Assembly: GCA_934643455.1 (NCBI GenBank)
Contig: CAKUBV010000005.1
Span: forward strand, 124,001-188,000
Length of the DNA stretch: 64,000 bases
Direction of reading: 5' to 3'
Source of the DNA: Candidatus Proelusimicrobium excrementi
GTDB taxonomy: Bacteria > Elusimicrobiota > Elusimicrobia > Elusimicrobiales > Elusimicrobiaceae
Of the stretch, positions 58,658 to 64,000 are shown one piece after another (positions within the stretch are counted from its first letter, which is position 1; each line of letters starts with the position of its first letter). The notes under the pieces were generated by a model. That model made no database searches, was not told the origin of the DNA, and worked only from the letters and a program-made list of their open reading frames with translations. The translations under genes and the position numbers were made by a program.

Positions 58658-59764
58658 TTAAGGTATTTTTATAAATATAAATTTATCCGCTATAAAAGCC
58701 GCCATAAGCAGCAATATCGCCGCCGTTAAAGCCGGTTTGTAATTATCGGTATAGTTGAGCCTTAAGGCTCCTTCAAATTCGGTCTTTTCCAGCTCATTTA
58801 TGCGCGCGTAAATATTCTGCAGTTCGGCGTTGTTTTTTGCGCGGAAGAAATCGCCGCCCGTTTCCTTGGCAATTTGCATCAAAACCGCTTCCGACTCCGG
58901 CGAAGGCGGCGGCAGCTTGGCAACCGTACTTACCGGGCCGAAAATGCTTCTTTCGTTCACTTTCATCTCGGCTTCCCCGCCGCTTGCTATGGAAACCGTA
59001 TATATCTTTATTCCGTGCGCGGCGGCGGCTTTCGCGGCGGCTATCGGATCGACCATGCCCGTATTGTTTTCTCCGTCGGTAAGCAAGATTATCGTCTTGC
59101 TTTTGGCCGCGCTGTCCTTTAAATGCCTGGCAGAAACGGCTATAGCGTCGCCTATGGCGGTGCCGAGCTGGTCCGAAAGCATATCCGTACTTATAAGATT
59201 TATATATTCTTTTACCGCAAAGTAATCCAAAGTCAGCGGACATTGCAGCATGGCCGCACCGGCAAACACTACAACGCCTATTCTGTCCGTGGCTCTTTTA
59301 TCAACGAACTCCGCGGCCGTTTGTTTGGCGGCGGTCATTCTGTTCGGCTTAAAATCCAAAGCGGCCATACTGCCGGAAGTATCTATGGTAAGCATAATAT
59401 CCACGCCTTTGGCCGGCGGCAGAATATGTTTGCCGTCTTTTTGCGGACGGCTTAAAGCCAATACGCTCAAAAATAAAGCCGTAACGCAAAGACCCATCGG
59501 CAGCCATTTGGCCAATTTTACAAGCGTGGAATCCTCAAACTTTACGCCGGGGCCAAGCGGATATTTTACCGACGGCGGGAAAATCTTTCTTATAAGCACG
59601 GCCCCTAAAGCGGCGCAGAAAAGCACAATAAGCAAAAACAAAAATCCGGGATCGGCCAAACGGCTTCCGCTTAAAAATATCAAAGCAAGCAGCAGCAAAG
59701 CGACGGCCGCGGCTATTGCGGTCAGCAGATTATAAGCTATGGATAAAAATTTGTCTTTTTGCAT
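58658..59764 (-). CDS. BatA-like von Willebrand A protein
   Basis: 368 residues from ATG 59764 (frame open to a TTG at 59770). Membrane helices at the N-terminus; VWA with TIDTSGSMAALD (MIDAS DxSxS) near 128, TAIGDAIAVSARHL, ILLTDGENNTGMV; a C-terminal helix. It is the larger of the two VWA proteins and the one nearest the MoxR genes, as BatA is. Confidence 0.9.
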   Translation of the reverse strand: MQKDKFLSIAYNLLTAIAAAVALLLLALIFLSGSRLADPGFLFLLIVLFCAALGAVLIRKIFPPSVKYPLGPGVKFEDSTLVKLAKWLPMGLCVTALFLSVLALSRPQKDGKHILPPAKGVDIMLTIDTSGSMAALDFKPNRMTAAKQTAAEFVDKRATDRIGVVVFAGAAMLQCPLTLDYFAVKEYINLISTDMLSDQLGTAIGDAIAVSARHLKDSAAKSKTIILLTDGENNTGMVDPIAAAKAAAAHGIKIYTVSIASGGEAEMKVNERSIFGPVSTVAKLPPPSPESEAVLMQIAKETGGDFFRAKNNAELQNIYARINELEKTEFEGALRLNYTDNYKPALTAAILLLMAAFIADKFIFIKIP

Positions 59765-59772
59765 GGTCAAAA

Positions 59773-60708
59773 TTAAGCCCCTTTCTCTTTGCTTTCGGCT
59801 TCCAGGCGCGGCGGGCGCGTATCAATAATTATATTGCGCATATTCCTTATGTCGGCGTCGCGCTGAGCTTCGGTCGGCTCGGCTTTGGCAAATTTAACGT
59901 AATCGGCCGAACGCTGCAAGTCGGCGAGCTGTTTCAAATCGCCTTTAAAAGCCGGCGTCTTTTTAAGGACGCGGATCAAATCCCGGCTGGTGTATTTATG
60001 CGCGTCTACGGCAAAACGCAGGGAAAGATAGTCCCTTAAAATATCTATCATGTTTATATAGAAGAATTTATATTGGCCCTCATGCCACAGGCCTCCGGCC
60101 AAAAGGTGATCCAATCTGTCAAGAGCGATTACGTCCAGCGGGCGTTTGTCTTCCTCAAAAGCTTTCAGCAGGCGGGCCTTATCCGCCGGGCGGCGTTTAA
60201 GGTACAAAGCGTAAGCCGCAAAAACGGCCGCCGCTATAGCAAAAATCCATAACAAAATCCAATAATTAAAAGGCCTGTAAGGCGCGCGGATATCAAGGAG
60301 TTTTTCTTCTTTTATACCCGTATCTACGGATTTGACTTCGGTGGGCACAGGCTCGGTTACGAAACGCTTTCCGTCATAGCCGGTAAAAGAAAGAGCCGTA
60401 AAAGTCGATACGCCCAAAGCGAAAGGCACCGCTTTGATTTCTATGGCAAGACCGCTTTCATCCGGGGAAGCGGAAATGATTTCAAAATCTTTTTGGCTGT
60501 ATGAATCTTTATCAAGTTCCGCGCGTTCGGGCAAAGTTACAAAGGCCGAAAAATCCTGAGCCAGTTTTACTTCTTTAGGAAAGGACGTAAAACTAAGCGT
60601 TTGCGCTTCAGGCCCTTGCGCGGCTTGGGGCAAAGCGGAATCTTCCGCAAACAATGAAGCGGCGGTTAAAAAAGAAAAAAACAAAAAGAATACAAACTTT
60701 TTCATCAT
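59773..60708 (-). CDS. Unknown secreted/membrane protein of the Bat operon
   Basis: 311 residues, signal peptide 1-21 (ASLFAE). A beta-sandwich part (FTSFPKEVKLAQDFSAFVTLPERAELDKDSY), one membrane helix near 150 (NYWILLWIFAIAAAVFAAYALYL), then a helical cytoplasmic tail (DVIALDRLDHLLAGGLWHEGQYKFFYINMIDILRDYLSLRF). The layout equals the DUF4381-like proteins seen between DUF58 and VWA genes in such operons. ATGA overlap with the DUF58 gene, so it is translationally coupled. Confidence 0.75.
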   Translation of the reverse strand: MMKKFVFFLFFSFLTAASLFAEDSALPQAAQGPEAQTLSFTSFPKEVKLAQDFSAFVTLPERAELDKDSYSQKDFEIISASPDESGLAIEIKAVPFALGVSTFTALSFTGYDGKRFVTEPVPTEVKSVDTGIKEEKLLDIRAPYRPFNYWILLWIFAIAAAVFAAYALYLKRRPADKARLLKAFEEDKRPLDVIALDRLDHLLAGGLWHEGQYKFFYINMIDILRDYLSLRFAVDAHKYTSRDLIRVLKKTPAFKGDLKQLADLQRSADYVKFAKAEPTEAQRDADIRNMRNIIIDTRPPRLEAESKEKGA

Positions 60709-61586
60709 TTCCTCAGCTTTTTTGCGCGCTGTTTAAAAAATTTAACTACCGGCTCAATAACGTCGCCGTCGGCTTCCACCTGAATATATTGGCATCCTGT
60801 AAGATAGAAAAGCCTCAGCGCGGCGTCATTGTTGTATATTTTGTCATCCGTAATATAACCGGCCTGCCTGGAAGAAAGATTTACCATGGCCCTGCCGCCG
60901 TTTTCCAAGGCTTCAAGCTCTATAAAAACAGGCAGGGCGGGCAGTTTGGATTCCAGTCTGTCGCGCACAACTACGGGTATCAAATCAAATTTCCGCGCGG
61001 CCAATTTAAAAGATTTTTCATAGCCGGAAGCCAAAAAATCGGAAAGCAAAAGCAATATGCCCTTGCGTTTTATCATGCGGTTGAGGCTGTCCAAACAAAG
61101 CGAAATATTGGTGCCTTTACTCTTGGGTTTAAAGGCCAGCAATTCCCTTATTATTCTTAAAACGTGGCGTTTGCCCTTTTTAGGCGGGATATAAAGTTCA
61201 ATTTTATCGGAAAAAAGCAAAAGCCCCACTTTGTCATTGTTTTTTATTGCGGAAAAAGCAAATATCGCGCCAAGTTCGGCCACGACGTCGCTTTTAAATT
61301 TGCCGGTGGAGCCGAAATATTGCGAGGCGGAAACGTCGCAGGCTATTATAAGGCTGAGTTCGCGCTCTTCGTTGAATTTTTTTACAAAAGTCCCGCCCGT
61401 TCTGGCCGAAACGTTCCAATCGATTGAACGCACGTCATCGCCGGGTATATATTGCCTTACTTCGGCAAACTCTATACCCTGGCCTTTAAAAACGCTTAAG
61501 TATTCGCCGGCGAAAGTTTCGCTGACCAGCTTCCCGGTCTGTATTTCTATCCGGCGAACACGTTTTAAAATATCCGAAGTTTGCAT
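60705..61586 (-). CDS. DUF58-domain protein of the Bat operon
   Basis: 293 residues. GEYLSVFKGQGIEFAEVRQYIPGDDVRSIDWNVSARTGGTFVKKFNEERELSLIIACDVSAS is the DUF58 signature with its degenerate VWA start (DVSAS). Usually partners MoxR ATPases. The first base of its ATG is the last base of the moxR stop (TAATG). Confidence 0.92.
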   Translation of the reverse strand: MQTSDILKRVRRIEIQTGKLVSETFAGEYLSVFKGQGIEFAEVRQYIPGDDVRSIDWNVSARTGGTFVKKFNEERELSLIIACDVSASQYFGSTGKFKSDVVAELGAIFAFSAIKNNDKVGLLLFSDKIELYIPPKKGKRHVLRIIRELLAFKPKSKGTNISLCLDSLNRMIKRKGILLLLSDFLASGYEKSFKLAARKFDLIPVVVRDRLESKLPALPVFIELEALENGGRAMVNLSSRQAGYITDDKIYNNDAALRLFYLTGCQYIQVEADGDVIEPVVKFFKQRAKKLRK

Positions 61587-62569
61587 TATGGCACTTCAAC
61601 CGTGGCAAATATCTTCTTTATAATATCTTCCGTGGAAACATTTTCCGCTTCGGCTTCATAGCTGAGCAGAATTCTGTGGCGCAGAACGTCCGGCCCCATT
61701 TCTTTGACGTCTTCCGGCGTTACATAGCCTCTTCCGTCCAAGAAGGCATAAGCTTTGGCGGCCTGCGTAAGGAATATGGACGCCCTCGGGCTTGCCCCGT
61801 AAAGGATATATGAAGCCAAATCTTCCAGCTTATATTCCTGCGGGCGCCTTGTGGCGAAAACCAAATCAACTATATAATTTTTTACTTTATCGTCTACGTA
61901 AATGGAATCGGCCGCTTCCCTGGCTTTTAATATTTGTTCAATCTTTACCGTGGAATGGACTTCCGGCTTATGGGCAAGGCTCATGCGCTCAAGAATGATT
62001 TTTTCGTCCTCTTTGCTGGGATAGTCGACTTTAAGCTTAAGCATAAATCTGTCCACCTGCGCTTCCGGCAAAGGATAGGTGCCTTCCTGTTCCACAGGGT
62101 TTTGCGTGGCCAGAACCATGAAAGGCTCCGGCAGTTTATAAGTTTCCGCGCCTATCGTAACCTGGCGTTCCTGCATGGCTTCCAAAAGTGCGCTTTGCAC
62201 TTTTGCGGGAGAACGGTTGATTTCGTCGGCCAAAACCAAATTGGCGAAGACGGGCCCCTTTCTAGGCGTAAAACTGCCTTCTTTAGGGTTAAAAATCAAA
62301 GTGCCGGTAATATCGGCAGGCAGCAAGTCCGGCGTAAATTGTATACGCTGAAAGCTTGCGCTTAAAGCCTGAGCCAAAGTTTTTACCGTCAAAGTTTTTG
62401 CAAGGCCGGGCACGCCCTCAATAAGGATATGGCCGTCCGCTATCAAAGCGACGAGCATTTTTTCGACCAAATCTTCCTGTCCGACTATAACTTTTGCGAT
62501 TTCGTGTCTTAAATCCTGCAGAAAAAGGCTTTCTTCCTGCACTTTTTTGTTTATTTCGCTGATGTTCAC
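61586..62569 (-). CDS. MoxR-family AAA+ ATPase
   Basis: 327 residues, GTG start (GGGGGA upstream). AAA+ with LIEGVPGLAKTLTVKTLAQ (Walker A variant GVPGLAKT), FTPDLLPADITGTLIFNP, LVLADEINRSPAKVQSALLEAMQERQVTIG (Walker B), ATQNPVEQEGTYPLPEAQVDRFMLKLKVDYP, and the C-terminal lid. MoxR ATPases act as chaperones for VWA-domain partners, which are encoded downstream (BatA, BatB). Confidence 0.95.
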   Translation of the reverse strand: MNISEINKKVQEESLFLQDLRHEIAKVIVGQEDLVEKMLVALIADGHILIEGVPGLAKTLTVKTLAQALSASFQRIQFTPDLLPADITGTLIFNPKEGSFTPRKGPVFANLVLADEINRSPAKVQSALLEAMQERQVTIGAETYKLPEPFMVLATQNPVEQEGTYPLPEAQVDRFMLKLKVDYPSKEDEKIILERMSLAHKPEVHSTVKIEQILKAREAADSIYVDDKVKNYIVDLVFATRRPQEYKLEDLASYILYGASPRASIFLTQAAKAYAFLDGRGYVTPEDVKEMGPDVLRHRILLSYEAEAENVSTEDIIKKIFATVEVP

Positions 62570-62570
62570 C

Positions 62571-63239
62571 TTATATATCCCCCTGATTGGCGTTAGGATT
62601 GTTCATTAAACCGGCTACTCTGCGCGCCGCCGGAACTCTGTCCCCGGTGGGAACTTTATCCCAGTTCATAAGTTCGTTTAACATTTCTTTAGCTTCTTCC
62701 TTAATCGGGGAAAGATTATTTTCTGCGGTGCGTTTTACCACATCTTTGGATTCTTCGGTATGATATTCCGATATTTTCTTTAAAAGCATCTTTCTTGAAA
62801 ATACGCCCCTCTTCATAAAATCTTCCAAAATCCTGAGGCTTTGTTTATCTTTATACTTCGTTATTAAAGGAAGAATTTTATTTTTTTCTTCCGGCAAAGT
62901 AAAAGTGGAAAGATATTTGTTTATAACTTTCGGCGCATTGGCTGAGCCGGAAGCATAAATCATTTCCGTATAAGCGTAACAGACGTTTGAATCATAAGTA
63001 TTAAATACCGTCGTTTCCACCAAATTCATGTTCTGCGCGCTCATTTTAAGCCCGGAAGAACGTTCCGGCGCTATTTCCGGCAAACCGGCTATGGCCGTCA
63101 GATCAGCCTTGGCGGATTTCCCGTCCTGTACAAACTCTTTGGGGCTTAAATTGGCTTTGGCAATCACGGTAGAAAGCCCGTGCGTATACCAATAATACCC
63201 GCCCCCGATGATTAACAGCAAAACTATAAATGATTTCAT
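62571..63239 (-). CDS. Membrane-anchored HEAT-like protein, first gene of the Bat operon
   Basis: 222 residues with GGAGG before ATG 63239. One N-terminal membrane helix (FIVLLLIIGGGYYWYTHGL) then a helical periplasmic part (SLRILEDFMKRGVFSRKMLLKKISEY, KDVVKRTAENNLSPIKEEAKEMLNELMN) that looks like HEAT/armadillo helices. Not recognised. It begins a run of at least 12 closely spaced minus-strand genes down to pgi. The 185 bp before it hold the shared promoter region with guaC. Confidence 0.7.
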   Translation of the reverse strand: MKSFIVLLLIIGGGYYWYTHGLSTVIAKANLSPKEFVQDGKSAKADLTAIAGLPEIAPERSSGLKMSAQNMNLVETTVFNTYDSNVCYAYTEMIYASGSANAPKVINKYLSTFTLPEEKNKILPLITKYKDKQSLRILEDFMKRGVFSRKMLLKKISEYHTEESKDVVKRTAENNLSPIKEEAKEMLNELMNWDKVPTGDRVPAARRVAGLMNNPNANQGDI

Positions 63240-63425
63240 AAAGAATCCTCCGTTTCGTATATCTTATAGAATTTTGCTGTTTCTGTCCATACAAAAAAAC
63301 GCGCGGGCCAATGTAAATTATATGCGCCAAACGCAGATTTTCAAGCTTTCGGGCGGCGCGGCTTTAAATTTTATATGATATCAAATGGCCATTAAGGCCG
63401 AAATACCCGAAGCAACGGAGATTTT

Positions 63426-64000
63426 ATGAGAATTTACGATGATATCCAATTGGATTACCAAGACGTGCTTTTAAGGCCGAAACGCTCTACGCTGGCCTCG
63501 CGCTCCCAAGTGGACATAATCAGGCAGTATAATTTTAAATGGAGCCCCTCCTCGGTAAAAGGCACGGGCATTATAGCCGCCAATATGGCCACAACCGGCA
63601 CTATGGAAATGGCCTCCGTCCTGCAGAAACATAATTTATTTTCCGCTCTGCATAAGCATTATGACGCCAAAGAACTTATAAACTTCCTCAAAAACAATAA
63701 AGAACAATTCGGCAATAATGACCTTATTTTTATAAGCAGCGGCGTAGGCCAAGCCGACTATGCAAAACTTGAAGAGGTTATGCAAAGCAAACTCGTAAAC
63801 AATATCTGCATAGACGTTGCAAACGGATATTCGCCCTATCTTATACAATACGTCAAAAAAGTAAGGCAGGCCTGGCCGGAAGCCCTTATTATGGCGGGGA
63901 ACGTCGTTACCGGCGATATGACGGAAGATCTTATCCTTAACGGAGTGGATATAGTAAAAGTTGGCATAGGGCCGGGCTCGGTTTGCACGACCCGCAAGCT
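63426..64000 (+). CDS. guaC: GMP reductase, 3' end beyond window
   Basis: About 191 residues present. MRIYDDIQLDYQDVLLRPKRSTLASRSQVDI...IIAANMATTGTMEMASVLQKHNLFSALHKHY, CIDVANGYSPYLIQYVKKVR, AGNVVTGDMTEDLILNGVDIVKVGIGPGSVCTTRK. The substrate-cysteine loop GIGPGSVCTTR and the N-terminus are those of GMP reductase (GMP to IMP), not IMP dehydrogenase, which would have CBS domains after DVLL and ends with a different loop. RBS GGAG before ATG 63426; it continues past 64000. Confidence 0.92.
   Translation, partial: MRIYDDIQLDYQDVLLRPKRSTLASRSQVDIIRQYNFKWSPSSVKGTGIIAANMATTGTMEMASVLQKHNLFSALHKHYDAKELINFLKNNKEQFGNNDLIFISSGVGQADYAKLEEVMQSKLVNNICIDVANGYSPYLIQYVKKVRQAWPEALIMAGNVVTGDMTEDLILNGVDIVKVGIGPGSVCTTRK

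Noticed and set aside
63426..64000. IMP dehydrogenase (guaB)
   Set aside because: N-terminal and active-site text match GMP reductase, and there are no CBS domains where guaB has them.

Overview
The window reads as a stable bacterial chromosome interrupted by one integrated defence island and a decayed prophage. Host genes include gmhA (heptose/LPS precursor), outer-membrane-style lipoprotein signals, a Bat/MoxR operon, HflX, MiaA/MiaB and a NadD-YqeK fusion. Together they suggest a Gram-negative, probably anaerobic, animal- or sediment-associated bacterium. The gene style and Cys-rich secreted proteins fit Elusimicrobiota (Elusimicrobium-like), but this is inference and no rRNA is present to settle it.

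Layout. 1-9.9 kb: a cut-off RNase H gene, a Cys-rich secreted protein, a minus-strand group (YwqK-like repeat protein, flavoprotein, dUTPase, MgtE-N/CBS protein), then an AlbA_2-domain protein and nadB on the plus strand. Two gene-free stretches (986-1688 and 8193-9226) are packed with REP-like elements and long AT-rich palindromes, three of them spaced exactly 180 bp apart. 9.9-24.5 kb: a plus-strand housekeeping run (MraY/WecA-like transferase, FAD protein, nadD-yqeK, LytR_C protein, rsfS, argS, a giant alpha-2-macroglobulin, plsY-gpsA, HU, MerR), ending in two tRNA-Pro genes.

24.7-41.18 kb: an integrative element at the 3' end of tRNA-Pro(CGG). The core CCCGACCATTTAG is repeated at 41178. 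It carries a large serine recombinase with two DUF2924 proteins and a DUF5681-like protein. Its cargo is a type IIS restriction system of the Eco31I/Esp3I type, whose methyltransferase fuses an adenine and a circularly permuted cytosine enzyme, together with a DUF2971 protein. It also carries an IS3-family insertion, a LexA-like repressor with its own operator, a RhuM protein, and a two-gene TIR plus membrane-protein module that I consider the best candidate for a little-described defence system. 41.18-44.8 kb: a second related element, now wreckage: a recombinase tail fused to a tape-measure fragment, a PBECR nuclease-like phage protein and a truncated rve transposase.

44.8-64 kb: host chromosome again. 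It has a pentapeptide protein, two tandem secreted trypsin-like proteases, then a long minus-strand run reading from 63239 down to 47340: aerotolerance-type Bat operon (MoxR, DUF58, BatA-E), gmhA, rpiB, pgi, a small protein, miaB, a PilZ protein, miaA and hflX. The window ends inside guaC on the plus strand. Coding regions outside the island are GC-richer than the island, whose genes are visibly AT-rich, consistent with transfer.
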